17,508 bases of DNA, from NCBI GenBank assembly GCA_947476855.1, contig CANJSR010000043.1, positions 1 through 17,508 on the forward strand, read 5' to 3'. Of the stretch, positions 1-6,827 are shown piece by piece. The translations under genes and the position numbers were made by a program. Numbering within the stretch: position 1 is the first letter of the stretch; each line of letters starts with the position of its first letter. The notes beneath the pieces were generated by a model. That model was given only the letters and a program-made list of their open reading frames with translations. It made no database searches and was not told the DNA's origin. The stretch comes from Acetobacteraceae bacterium. GTDB lineage: Bacteria; Pseudomonadota; Alphaproteobacteria; Acetobacterales; Acetobacteraceae.

Positions 1-12
1 GCAGGCACCGCC

Positions 13-576
13 ATGTTCATCGAAACCGAAGGCACGCCGAACCCCGCGACCCTGAAGTTCCTGCCCGGCCAGGATGTCATGGGCCTGTCGACCGCCGATT
101 TCGCCTCGGCCACGTCCGCCGAACGCAGCCCGCTGGCCGCCGCCCTGTTCGCCCTCCCTGGCGTGGCGCGCGTGTTCCTGGGCGGCGATTTCGTCACCGT
201 CACGAAGTCCGACGTGACCGACTGGTCCGAGCTCAAGCCGCTCGTGCTGGGCGCGATCATGGACCATTTCGTCACCGGCCGCCCGGTGATGAACGCCGAC
301 GCCTATGACGACCTGTATGAGGAAGACATTGATCCGGCCGACCAGGAGGTCGTGGACCAGATCAAGGAACTGCTCGAAACCCGCGTCCGCCCGGCGGTGG
401 CCGGCGATGGCGGCGACATCGTCTTCCGCGGCTTCCGCGAAGGCATCGTGCGGCTGTCGATGATGGGGTCCTGCTCGGGCTGCCCGTCGTCCCGCGCGAC
501 GCTGAAGCATGGGGTGGAGAACATGCTGCGCCATTACGTCCCGGAAGTCGTGGCGGTCGAGCAGGTCGAATACTGA
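13..576 (+). CDS. NifU-family Fe-S cluster carrier (Nfu, NFU1-type)
   Basis: This 187-aa protein probably carries assembled Fe-S clusters to target enzymes in the cytosol. An N-terminal Nfu_N domain (about residues 1-88) opens with the typical FIETEGTPNPATLKF. A C-terminal NifU domain (about 105-187) carries the cluster-binding CSGC, with cysteines at 154 and 157 and a proline after the second. This arrangement matches mitochondrial NFU1 and alphaproteobacterial NifU-like proteins, and it differs from E. coli NfuA, whose N-terminal half is a degenerate A-type domain; no symbol is therefore assigned. The ATG at 13 has an AGG about 8 nt upstream and matches the conserved N terminus. A strong hairpin follows the stop, so it may be transcribed separately from the genes downstream. 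Confidence 0.95.
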   Translation: MFIETEGTPNPATLKFLPGQDVMGLSTADFASATSAERSPLAAALFALPGVARVFLGGDFVTVTKSDVTDWSELKPLVLGAIMDHFVTGRPVMNADAYDDLYEEDIDPADQEVVDQIKELLETRVRPAVAGDGGDIVFRGFREGIVRLSMMGSCSGCPSSRATLKHGVENMLRHYVPEVVAVEQVEY

Positions 577-593
577 TTCTACCCGGTTGACGG

Positions 594-626
594 ATGGTGC
601 GGCGGGTCTACGCTGCGCCGCACCAT
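594..626 (+). terminator. 11-bp perfect hairpin after nfu, possible terminator
   Basis: ATGGTGCGGCG (594-604) pairs exactly with CGCCGCACCAT (616-626) across an 11-nt loop. AATTT follows at once, so it resembles a Rho-independent terminator with a short T tract. It begins 18 nt after the nfu stop and ends 21 nt before the nitroreductase start. An attenuator or a processing site is possible instead. Confidence 0.6.
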
Positions 627-637
627 AATTTCCGATC

Positions 638-641
638 GGAG
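638..641 (+). promoter_or_regulatory. Ribosome binding site deciding the nitroreductase start
   Basis: GGAG lies 6 nt before the ATG at 648. It supports that start over an in-frame GTG/ATG-like start at 594, which would lie inside the hairpin. Confidence 0.7.
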
Positions 642-647
642 ATCGCA

Positions 648-1235
648 ATGGCTCTCGACGCCGCCGGCCTCGACCTTATCTTCCGCGAAGCGCGCAGCCA
701 CAATGCGTGGCTGGACAAGCCGATCCCGGACGAGACCCTGCAGGAGCTGTTCGATATCGTGAAGTGGGGGCCGACCTCGGCCAACTGCTCTCCCGCGCGG
801 TTCGTGTTCATCCGCACGAAGGACGCGAAGGAGCGTCTGGCCCCTGCCCTGTCATCGGGCAACATGGCCAAGACGATGGCGGCGCCGGTGAACGTGATCG
901 TCGCCTACGATCCGAAGTTCTACGAAAAGCTGCCGCAGCTTTTCCCGCACAACCCGGATGCCGCGAGCTGGTTTACCAGCAACGAGTCGCTGGCCGCCAC
1001 GACGGCGTTCCGCAACGGCACGCTGCAAGGCGCCTACCTGATGCTGGCCGCCCGCGCGCTGGGGCTGGATTGCGGCGGCATGTCCGGGTTCGACAATGCC
1101 AAGGTGGACCAGGAGTTCCTGGCCGATCGCGGCTGGCGGTCCAACTTCCTGGTCAATCTCGGCTATGGCGATCCGGCGGCGCTGTTCGGCCGGCATCCGC
1201 GTATCGACTATACGGATGCCTGCGTACTGCTCTAG
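648..1235 (+). CDS. Nitroreductase family protein, RutE / malonic semialdehyde reductase-like
   Basis: This 195-aa protein is a small FMN-dependent oxidoreductase. The run [12 protein letters not shown] near the N terminus, followed by [14 protein letters not shown], is characteristic of the RutE/HadB branch of the nitroreductase family. In E. coli RutE reduces malonic semialdehyde to 3-hydroxypropionate during uracil breakdown. No other rut gene is visible here, so the physiological substrate is open. The ATG at 648 is chosen because it has a GGAG at good distance and gives the family's usual N terminus; the longer reading frame from 594 adds 18 residues encoded inside a hairpin. It lies 30 nt before tsaB and could share its transcript. 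Confidence 0.88.
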   Translation: MALDAAGLDLIFREARSHNAWLDKPIPDETLQELFDIVKWGPTSANCSPARFVFIRTKDAKERLAPALSSGNMAKTMAAPVNVIVAYDPKFYEKLPQLFPHNPDAASWFTSNESLAATTAFRNGTLQGAYLMLAARALGLDCGGMSGFDNAKVDQEFLADRGWRSNFLVNLGYGDPAALFGRHPRIDYTDACVLL

Positions 1236-1265
1236 AGCGAACGCCTTCTCCGCGGCGATTGGCTG

Positions 1266-1925
1266 ATGCGTATCCTGGCGCTCGATTCGGCACTGGCACA
1301 ATGTTCCGTGGCCCTGGTCATCGACCAGGTGCTGATCGCGGAGCGGCGGCTGGATACCGGGCGGGGCCAGGCCGCGGTCCTGCCGGTGAGGGCGCGGGAC
1401 ATCCTGACCGAGGCTGACATCGACCCCCTGTCGCTCGACGCGATCGCCGCGACCGTCGGCCCCGGCAGCTTCACCGGCATCCGCGCGGGCCTGGCACTGG
1501 CGCATGGCCTGGCACTGGGCGCCGGGATTCCCGTGATCGGCGTGACGGTGCACGAGGCACTGGCGAACTCCCTGCCCCATCTCGGCCGGCGCGTGCTGTG
1601 GACCGCGATCGACAGCCGGCGGGGGCGCATCTTTCTCGACTGGGGCCAGGGGCCGGTGCCCTGCCCGCTCGATTCGCTGCCACCCTACAACGGTCCCGTG
1701 GCGGTGGCGGGTGACGCGGCGGTGGCGGTGACCGGCTGGCTCGCCGCGCGCGGGACGGATGTGATGCTGACCAATGCCCGCCGTCCGATGGGCCGCCACA
1801 TCGCCGTGGTGGCCGAACGGCGGATGGCGGGAGAGCTTCCGCCCTTGCCCGCTCAGCCGCTGTACGTCGACCCGCCCGAAGCCCGTCCCCCGTCCGGCGG
1901 CCTGCGCCCGCCGCCCACGGCGTGA
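1266..1925 (+). CDS. tsaB: tRNA threonylcarbamoyladenosine (t6A37) biosynthesis protein TsaB
   Basis: TsaB is the non-catalytic ASKHA-fold partner of TsaD. With TsaE it forms the complex that transfers threonylcarbamoyl to A37 of ANN-decoding tRNAs in the cytoplasm. The protein has 219 aa, a normal length. The N terminus MRILALDSALAQCSVAL and the block VGPGSFTGIRAG at residues 64-75 are diagnostic. The last 15 or so residues are proline-rich and probably disordered. The stop overlaps the next start in GTGA, so rimI is probably translationally coupled. No clear Shine-Dalgarno precedes the ATG; the start rests on family alignment. Confidence 0.95.
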   Translation: MRILALDSALAQCSVALVIDQVLIAERRLDTGRGQAAVLPVRARDILTEADIDPLSLDAIAATVGPGSFTGIRAGLALAHGLALGAGIPVIGVTVHEALANSLPHLGRRVLWTAIDSRRGRIFLDWGQGPVPCPLDSLPPYNGPVAVAGDAAVAVTGWLAARGTDVMLTNARRPMGRHIAVVAERRMAGELPPLPAQPLYVDPPEARPPSGGLRPPPTA

Positions 1926-2386
1926 GCGAATCCGACTCCGAGGACGGCGTCGGCACGATCACCGCTGTCGACGGGTCCCACGCAAAAGTGCTCGCCGCCC
2001 TGCACGCAACCAGCTTCCCGCCCGAGGAATGCTGGAGCGCGAATGTCATCGCCTTGCAGCTTGGCGCGCCTGGTTCGTTCGGACTGGCCGATTCGCGGGG
2101 CGGGATGATCCTGTGCCGGAGTACGGGGGATGAGGGGGAAGTGCTGACCCTGGCCGTCGATCCGATGCGGCGGCGGGAGGGAATCGGGGCCGACCTGATG
2201 AACGCGGCGATGACGCACGCGGCCGGTTCCGGAGTCGCGCGGATGTTCCTGGAGGTATCGGTGGAGAACACCACGGCGATCGGCCTGTATCGCCGCATGG
2301 GGTTCGAGACGGTGGGCGGCAGGCGGCGTTATTACGCGGACGGCACGGATGCCCTGGTGATGCGGGCCGACCTGCACCCAGGCTAG
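1922..2386 (+). CDS. rimI: Ribosomal-protein-alanine N-acetyltransferase RimI (GNAT)
   Basis: This 154-aa GNAT enzyme is expected to acetylate the N-terminal alanine of ribosomal protein bS18. The acetyl-CoA loop RREGIGA is at residues 84-90, after the beta strand EVLTLAVDP. E111 and Y123, in FLEVSVEN and IGLYRRMGF, align with the catalytic Glu and Tyr of E. coli RimI. The start is GTG at 1922, overlapping the tsaB stop by 4 nt. The tsaB-rimI pairing is very common and supports both calls. Its stop and that of the convergent tusA-like gene share the bases CTAG at 2383-2386. Other GNAT substrates cannot be excluded. Confidence 0.92.
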   Translation: MSESDSEDGVGTITAVDGSHAKVLAALHATSFPPEECWSANVIALQLGAPGSFGLADSRGGMILCRSTGDEGEVLTLAVDPMRRREGIGADLMNAAMTHAAGSGVARMFLEVSVENTTAIGLYRRMGFETVGGRRRYYADGTDALVMRADLHPG

Positions 2387-2625
2387 CCGCGGCGTAGCAC
2401 CAGCGTCGTGACGCCATCCGCGCCGGTTTCAAGGGAAACGACCTCATGCCCTTGTTCTTTGGCGGTTTTCGGAACGTTGCGCACCGGTTCATCGCCCTTC
2501 ATGCGCACGAGCAGGGTCTGGCCGGTGGTCATGCGGTCGAGCGCGAGTCGGGTCCGCACGAAGGTCATGGGACAAACCTCTCGTGTAATATCAAGCTCGC
2601 GGTCGGCGGATTGCAAATATGTCAT
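2383..2625 (-). CDS. TusA-family sulfur carrier / sulfurtransferase
   Basis: A small protein of 80 aa with the TusA (SirA-like) fold. The motif LDITREVCPMTFVRTR matches the family pattern LD-x4-CP, with the acceptor cysteine at residue 18. TusA proteins relay persulfide sulfur, for example in tRNA 2-thiouridylation or molybdenum cofactor synthesis. No Tus or Dsr partners are nearby, so the pathway is unknown. An upstream in-frame GTG at 2640 would add five residues. The ATG at 2625 is preferred because it puts the cysteine at the position seen in E. coli TusA (C19); neither start has an ideal ribosome site. It is divergent from mucR. Confidence 0.82.
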   Translation of the reverse strand: MTYLQSADRELDITREVCPMTFVRTRLALDRMTTGQTLLVRMKGDEPVRNVPKTAKEQGHEVVSLETGADGVTTLVLRRG

Positions 2626-2653
2626 GAAGCTATTGCTCACCGATGTTCAAATA

Positions 2654-2685
2654 ACCATTGCATGGTAACCGACTCCTTCTATACT
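2654..2685 (+). promoter_or_regulatory. mucR promoter (sigma70-like) with palindrome over the -35
   Basis: TTGCAT (2658-2663), a 16-bp spacer and TATACT (2680-2685) form a good sigma70 promoter about 30 bp before mucR. The palindrome ACCAT-TGC-ATGGT (2654-2666) covers the -35. The surrounding 2581-2690 stretch is unusually AT-rich for this window. Autoregulation by MucR, known in rhizobia and Brucella, would fit but is inference. Confidence 0.65.
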
Positions 2686-2715
2686 AGGCAAGTCTCCGCA
2701 TAGAAAGGGAACGCA

Positions 2716-3126
2716 ATGGCCGATACAGCGGGTAGCAACTCTGTTCTTGGCTTGACCGCGCAAATCGTCTCGGCCCATGTCTCCAACAACGCCGTCGCCT
2801 CGGACGCGCTGCCGTCCCTGATTCAGGAAGTCTACAAGACCCTGAGCGGGATCGGCACGGAAGTTGTGGAAGCAGAACGGCCGCAGCCGGCCGTGCCGAT
2901 CAAGCGCTCTGTCTTCGCCGATCACATCGTCTGCCTCGAAGACGGCAAGAAGCTGAAGATGCTGAAGCGCCATCTCAAGACCGCCTACAACATGACGCCG
3001 GAACAGTATCGGGAACGCTGGGGTCTGCCCGCCGAATACCCGATGGTTGCGCCGAACTACGCCGAACGCCGCTCCGCCCTCGCCAAGGAAATCGGCCTGG
3101 GCACCAAGGGTCGCGCCGGACGCTGA
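2716..3126 (+). CDS. mucR: MucR/Ros-family zinc-finger-like transcriptional regulator
   Basis: This 136-aa DNA-binding protein belongs to the Ros/MucR family, H-NS-like regulators of exopolysaccharide, motility and virulence genes in alphaproteobacteria. The N-terminal half (about 10-50) is the oligomerisation region. The finger domain carries CLEDGKKLKMLKRHL at residues 73-87, followed by the conserved TPEQYRERWGL and YPMVAPNYAERRS. The metal site is atypical. C73 is present, the second ligand position is D76, H86 is present, and the place of the last His (residue 90) is Ala. The AAAGGGA at 2705-2711 gives a strong ribosome site. The preceding promoter suggests monocistronic expression; fur starts 192 bp after the stop. 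Confidence 0.93.
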   Translation: MADTAGSNSVLGLTAQIVSAHVSNNAVASDALPSLIQEVYKTLSGIGTEVVEAERPQPAVPIKRSVFADHIVCLEDGKKLKMLKRHLKTAYNMTPEQYRERWGLPAEYPMVAPNYAERRSALAKEIGLGTKGRAGR

Positions 3127-3308
3127 CGGTCCGGGCGGCCGGGGGCTCCCACACCGGGTTCTCCCGACCGCCCCGCCCGACCAACGGGCATTGTTGGACA
3201 GGTCCCCCCCTGATCAGCTACGCCAAACCGCCTATATGAACGCGACCCGTACCAGGGCACCGGCTCGGCGTTACCCGCCGGGAACGTCGCAGCAAGCGGA
3301 TGGTTGGC

Positions 3309-3313
3309 AAGGA
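3309..3313 (+). promoter_or_regulatory. Ribosome binding site deciding the fur start
   Basis: AAGGA lies 5 nt before the ATG at 3319. The in-frame TTG at 3304 has no such site upstream and would place this AAGGA inside the coding region. Confidence 0.6.
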
Positions 3314-3318
3314 AACCG

Positions 3319-3819
3319 ATGGAATCGCGCATCGAGCGTTTGTGCACCGATCGTGGGGTCAAGATGACCGGCCAGCGCCGGATCGTTGCCCGCGTCCTGT
3401 CCGAGGCCGAGGATCACCCCGACGTCGAGGAACTGTACCGCCGAGCCGTCCAGCTTGAACCCAAGATTTCGATCGCGACGGTCTATCGCACTGTCCGCCT
3501 GTTCGAGGAAAAAGGCATCCTTGAGCGCCGCGACTTCGGCGGCGGGCGCGCCCGCTATGAACCGTCGGAAGACAGCGGCGCCCACTACCACTTGATCGAC
3601 ATCGAAACCGGAAAGGTCGTCGAGTTCCAGGATGAACGGCACGAGCGCCTGATGCGGGAAATCGCCGCCGAACTCGGCTTCGACCTACTGTCGCTCCGGC
3701 TGGAACTGTTCGGCAAGCGCCGCGAAGGCCCGGTTGTGCCACACGATGGCACCGCGCGGCGGGACAGCGTGACCGGACCATCAGCCTCCCCTGGGGTAGC
3801 CGTCAGCGGTCACTGCTGA
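3319..3819 (+). CDS. fur: Fur-family metalloregulator (Fur/Mur type)
   Basis: A 166-aa repressor of the Fur family that should bind DNA as a dimer when loaded with Fe2+ or Mn2+. The winged helix includes KMTGQRRIVARVL and the recognition helix region SIATVYRTVRLFEEKG (about 51-66). Aligned by eye with E. coli Fur, the regulatory-site ligands H33, E81, H89 and H91 are kept. The second site is degraded (A88 for H87, Y90 for D89, L126 for H125). The structural CxxC is absent: DIET stands there. Lack of CxxC is usual for alphaproteobacterial Fur/Mur. The C-terminal tail after about residue 137 is Ser/Gly/Pro-rich and not conserved. The stop overlaps the olsB start by one base (TGATG). Confidence 0.9.
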   Translation: MESRIERLCTDRGVKMTGQRRIVARVLSEAEDHPDVEELYRRAVQLEPKISIATVYRTVRLFEEKGILERRDFGGGRARYEPSEDSGAHYHLIDIETGKVVEFQDERHERLMREIAAELGFDLLSLRLELFGKRREGPVVPHDGTARRDSVTGPSASPGVAVSGHC

Positions 3820-4646
3820 TGACCGGGCCCGACGCCGACAACACCGCGCCCCTTCCCGAAGTACGGGCCGGCCAGCTTGGCGTTCGCCTGGCCCGGTCCG
3901 AGGAGGAGATCGACGCCGCCCAGGCGCTCCGCTACCGCATCTTCTATCAGGAAATGGGCGCCCGCCCGGATGCCGAGACCGCGGCCACCGCCCGCGACAA
4001 GGACCGGTACGACACCGTCGCCGATCATCTTCTGGTGGTCGACCACGCACTTGGCGAAGGGCCGGAAAGCATTGTCGGCACCTACCGGATGATCCGCCGG
4101 TCCGCCGCCGCCACGATCGGTCAGTTCTACTCGGAAGACGAATACGACCTGGGCCAGATCCTGACCGAAGGCGGGCGAATCCTGGAACTCGGCCGGTCCT
4201 GCATCGCAGCCGACCACCGCGGCCGCGTGGCCATGCAGTTGATGTGGGGCGGGATCGCCGCCTATATCGCCCATCACCGGATCGACCTGATGTTCGGCTG
4301 CGCCAGCCTGCCCGGGATCGATCCCGACGCGCTGGCCGTGGAGCTCAGCTATCTCTATTATAGTCATCTCGCGCCGCGTCCGATCCGCCCCCGCGCCTTG
4401 CCCCACCGCTATATCGAGATGCGGCGCCTGGACCGGGAGGAGATCGATCCTCGCCGAGCGCTGGCGAAGCTGCCGCCGTTGGTGAAGGGCTATCTGCGCC
4501 TGGGCGGCTTCGTCGGGGACGGCGCGGTGATCGACCCGCAGTTCAACACGATCGACGTGGCCGTGGTGGTCAAGACCGACCTGGTGTCCAACAAGTATCT
4601 GCGCCACTACGAACGGCATGGCCGGGATGAGGCGGAAACGCCCTGA
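3819..4646 (+). CDS. olsB: L-ornithine N(alpha)-acyltransferase OlsB (GNAT, hemolysin-like)
   Basis: OlsB transfers a 3-hydroxyacyl chain from acyl carrier protein to ornithine, giving lyso-ornithine lipid, a phosphorus-free membrane lipid precursor. The 275-aa protein shows the OlsB pattern. LRYRIFYQEMGA is near residue 40, the central block ILELGRSCIAADHRG follows, and the C-terminal GDGAVIDPQFNTIDVAV leads to LVSNKYLRHYERH. These are shared with OlsB and the N-terminal part of OlsF. Translation is probably coupled to fur through the TGATG overlap. The second enzyme, OlsA (PlsC-like), is not in the window. The next gene, lnt, is another N-acylating enzyme, 5 nt downstream. Confidence 0.88.
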   Translation: MTGPDADNTAPLPEVRAGQLGVRLARSEEEIDAAQALRYRIFYQEMGARPDAETAATARDKDRYDTVADHLLVVDHALGEGPESIVGTYRMIRRSAAATIGQFYSEDEYDLGQILTEGGRILELGRSCIAADHRGRVAMQLMWGGIAAYIAHHRIDLMFGCASLPGIDPDALAVELSYLYYSHLAPRPIRPRALPHRYIEMRRLDREEIDPRRALAKLPPLVKGYLRLGGFVGDGAVIDPQFNTIDVAVVVKTDLVSNKYLRHYERHGRDEAETP

Positions 4647-4651
4647 TCCCG

Positions 4652-6157
4652 ATGACAGTGGCGACTCGGCTTGCTGGCCTGCGAGGAATTCGGGCTGACT
4701 TTGCGGCCGCCGGACTGGGTGTCCTGGCCGCCCTGGCCCTGCCGCCGCTGCACCTGATCCCCTTTCTGATCGTGGCCTTCATCGGGCTGCACATCCTGAT
4801 GGACGCGGCGGCGAACCCGGTCGAGGCCGGACGGCGCGGCTGGTGGTTCGGCTTCGGGCTGAACGTGATCGGGCTTTACTGGATCACCGAGGCGATCCTG
4901 TTCGAGGCGGCGCGGTACTGGTGGTTGGTACCGCTCGCGGTTCCTGCTCTCGCCGCCGTCATGGCCATCTTCATCGCCCTTCCCGCCTGGATCGCTCGGC
5001 ATGCCCGCCCGGGGCTGGGGCGGGTGCTGGCGCTGGCGGGGGCGTGGACGCTGTTCGACATCGCGCGGCAGTTCGTGGCGACGGGGTTTCCGTGGAATCC
5101 GCTGGGCAGTGTCTGGACGATTCCGGGTGTGGCCGGCGATGCGCTGATCCAGCCGGCCGCCTGGATCAGCGTGCATGGGCTGACCCTGGCGACGGTGCTG
5201 CTGGCGGGTCTGCCCCGGCTGGGTCGTGCCGGTTGGGTGACCGGGCTGGCGGCGATGGGGATCTGGGCCGGGCTGGGCGCATACCGGATCAGCCAGCCCT
5301 TGCCCGAGGGACCTGGGGTGACCGCGATCCTGGTGCAGGGCAACATCCCCCAGGGGGAGAAGTGGAGCCGGGCGCGGGCGTTTCAGATATTTGAGCGTTA
5401 TTTGGAAATGACGGCGGGCGCGGCGCGGGAGGCCGGCGATCGGGCCACCGTGACCATCTGGCCGGAGACCGCGTCGCCCTTCCTCCTGGAGACCGACACC
5501 GCGGCGCGGGAGATGATCGCGGCCGCGACCAATGGCCAGCCGGCGCTGGTGGGCGCGGTGCGTTTCGGGGCCGAGGGTAGACCACGCAACGCGCTGTTCG
5601 CGGTGCTGGCGGGTGGGGTGACCGCGGCGATCTACGACAAATGGCACCTGGTTCCATTCGGAGAATACCAGCCGAACTGGCTGCCGCTGGGGATTCAGCT
5701 CGTGCCGGGTGGCGGGTTTGGCGCGGGTCCGGGCGCGCGGACGCTGGCCGTGCCGGGGCTGCCGCCGTTCGGTCCATTGATCTGTTATGAAACGATCTTC
5801 CCTGGTCAGGTTGTAGACACAGTGGATCGGCCGGCCTGGTTGGTGAATGTTACGAATGATGCCTGGTTTGGCAACTCAAGCGGGCCTCGGCAACACCTCG
5901 CGTCTTCGCGCTTGCGTTCTGTCGAGGAGGGACTACCATTGGTACGCGTTGCAAACACCGGTATTTCGGTGGCCTTCGACGCGCGTGGCCATGAACTGGG
6001 ACGGCTTGAGCTAAATACGATGGGTGTGCTGTCGGTACCCATTCCCGCCGCCCTTCCCGCGACAGTCTTTTCCCGGTTCGGGTTATGGCTGCCGGCTTTG
6101 CTCGCGACCAGCGCGATGCTGGGCGGCCTTGTCACGATCTATCGTCGCAGAAATTAA
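4652..6157 (+). CDS. lnt: Apolipoprotein N-acyltransferase Lnt
   Basis: Lnt is an inner-membrane enzyme that N-acylates the cysteine of diacylated lipoproteins, the last step of lipoprotein maturation. The 501-aa length is normal. The N-terminal 200 or so residues form several hydrophobic helices. A periplasmic carbon-nitrogen hydrolase domain follows (about 220-460), and a final helix lies at about 474-496 before a basic tail. The catalytic triad is visible: E272 in TIWPETASPF, K330 in YDKWHLVPFGEYQP and C378 in LICYETIFPG. The start at 4652 lies 5 nt after the olsB stop with no clear ribosome site, so coupling is likely. Codon use near the 3' end (from about 5780) is less GC-biased than the rest. 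Confidence 0.96.
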   Translation: MTVATRLAGLRGIRADFAAAGLGVLAALALPPLHLIPFLIVAFIGLHILMDAAANPVEAGRRGWWFGFGLNVIGLYWITEAILFEAARYWWLVPLAVPALAAVMAIFIALPAWIARHARPGLGRVLALAGAWTLFDIARQFVATGFPWNPLGSVWTIPGVAGDALIQPAAWISVHGLTLATVLLAGLPRLGRAGWVTGLAAMGIWAGLGAYRISQPLPEGPGVTAILVQGNIPQGEKWSRARAFQIFERYLEMTAGAAREAGDRATVTIWPETASPFLLETDTAAREMIAAATNGQPALVGAVRFGAEGRPRNALFAVLAGGVTAAIYDKWHLVPFGEYQPNWLPLGIQLVPGGGFGAGPGARTLAVPGLPPFGPLICYETIFPGQVVDTVDRPAWLVNVTNDAWFGNSSGPRQHLASSRLRSVEEGLPLVRVANTGISVAFDARGHELGRLELNTMGVLSVPIPAALPATVFSRFGLWLPALLATSAMLGGLVTIYRRRN

Positions 6158-6170
6158 CGATCGTAACCTT

Positions 6171-6195
6171 CAATAGTGTCAATATGTGACTATTG
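6171..6195. repeat. 25-bp inverted repeat, possible operator
   Basis: CAATAGT (6171-6177) and ACTATTG (6189-6195) are exact inverted repeats separated by 11 nt, in an AT-rich patch just after lnt. The centre-to-centre distance of 18 bp would suit a dimeric HTH protein. The AT-rich arms and lack of a T run argue against an ordinary terminator. It lies about 40 bp upstream of the -35 of the XRE gene promoter. Confidence 0.4.
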
Positions 6196-6236
6196 TTTCA
6201 TATACCGGGATTGCCGGGCGCGCTGTTACCTTCTAG

Positions 6237-6265
6237 TTGACAATTCAGGGTTGTCCCGTTAAAAG
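6237..6265 (+). promoter_or_regulatory. Sigma70-like promoter of the XRE regulator gene
   Basis: A perfect -35 TTGACA (6237-6242), a 17-bp spacer and a 4-of-6 -10 TAAAAG (6260-6265). Transcription should begin near 6272, leaving a leader of about 97 nt. Confidence 0.55.
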
Positions 6266-6274
6266 TTTGCTAAC
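6259..6274. promoter_or_regulatory. CtrA-like box over the -10
   Basis: TTAA-N7-CTAAC differs at one base from the CtrA consensus TTAA-N7-TTAAC. It covers the -10 and the expected start point, a position suited to repression. Only a motif match; no ctrA gene is in the window. Confidence 0.35.
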
Positions 6275-6333
6275 GGCGTCGGTGCGGACGCCATCATCAA
6301 TCTGCTGGAACGGCCCCCAACGTGGGCGGGCCG
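6275..6333 (+). promoter_or_regulatory. Structured 5' leader with two hairpins
   Basis: Hairpin 1: GGCGTC (6275-6280) pairs with GACGCC (6287-6292) around a 6-nt loop. Hairpin 2: CGGCCC (6311-6316) pairs with GGGCCG (6328-6333), with an alternative GCCC/GGGC pairing inside it. Both lie between the expected start of transcription and the start codon at 6369. I do not recognise a known riboswitch class. Confidence 0.35.
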
Positions 6334-6368
6334 CTCTGGCGGTGACCGTGTGAGAGGGAGCAGACTGC

Positions 6369-6827
6369 ATGGCTGGTCCGGACCAAGCCGTTGGTTCTGA
6401 ACGTGAGAGCAGACCGAGCCCGATCGACGTTCATGTTGGAACACGCATCCGCCTCCGGCGGACGCTCATGGGGATGTCACAGGAACGGCTGGGAGAGGCC
6501 CTGGGTCTGACCTTTCAGCAGGTTCAGAAATATGAACGGGGCGTCAATCGCGTCGGTGCATCCCGCCTGTTCGATCTGTCCCGGGTCCTGGATGTCCCGA
6601 TCAGTTTCTTTTTTGACGACATGCCCGACAGCCTGACCACCTCCCTCGGTGGACCGGGCGGACGCCGTGGCGCCAGCGCCGCCGAGTCCACCGATCCGTT
6701 TGGCGACGACACGCTGAACCGGCGGGAAACCCTTGAACTCGTGCGCGCCTATTACCGGATCACCGATCCCTCGGTCCGCAAGCGTGTGTTCGACCTGATC
6801 AAGTCGATGGGGCCGGCGGACGCCTGA
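6369..6827 (+). CDS. XRE-family helix-turn-helix transcriptional regulator
   Basis: A 152-aa DNA-binding protein with one HTH_3 domain (about 21-80). It contains GMSQERLGEALGLTFQQVQKYE, split as turn and recognition helices, then DVPISFFFDD, which typically ends this domain. A low-complexity linker (about 90-112) is followed by a C-terminal segment, ETLELVRAYYRITDPSVRKR, conserved in alphaproteobacterial relatives that often follow lnt and precede metK. Here metK is not next. AGGGAG (6355-6360) sits 8 nt before the ATG. It is convergent with the DUF2244 gene, only 8 bp separating the stops. The target genes are unknown; the upstream inverted repeat is a candidate operator. Confidence 0.88.
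   Translation: MAGPDQAVGSERESRPSPIDVHVGTRIRLRRTLMGMSQERLGEALGLTFQQVQKYERGVNRVGASRLFDLSRVLDVPISFFFDDMPDSLTTSLGGPGGRRGASAAESTDPFGDDTLNRRETLELVRAYYRITDPSVRKRVFDLIKSMGPADA

Noticed and set aside
3127..3318. Possible promoter and terminator between mucR and fur
   Set aside because: TTGGAC (3194-3199) has no -10 at proper distance, and GGGCGG/CCGCCC (3133-3138, 3168-3173) is only a 6-bp stem with a long loop and no T run.
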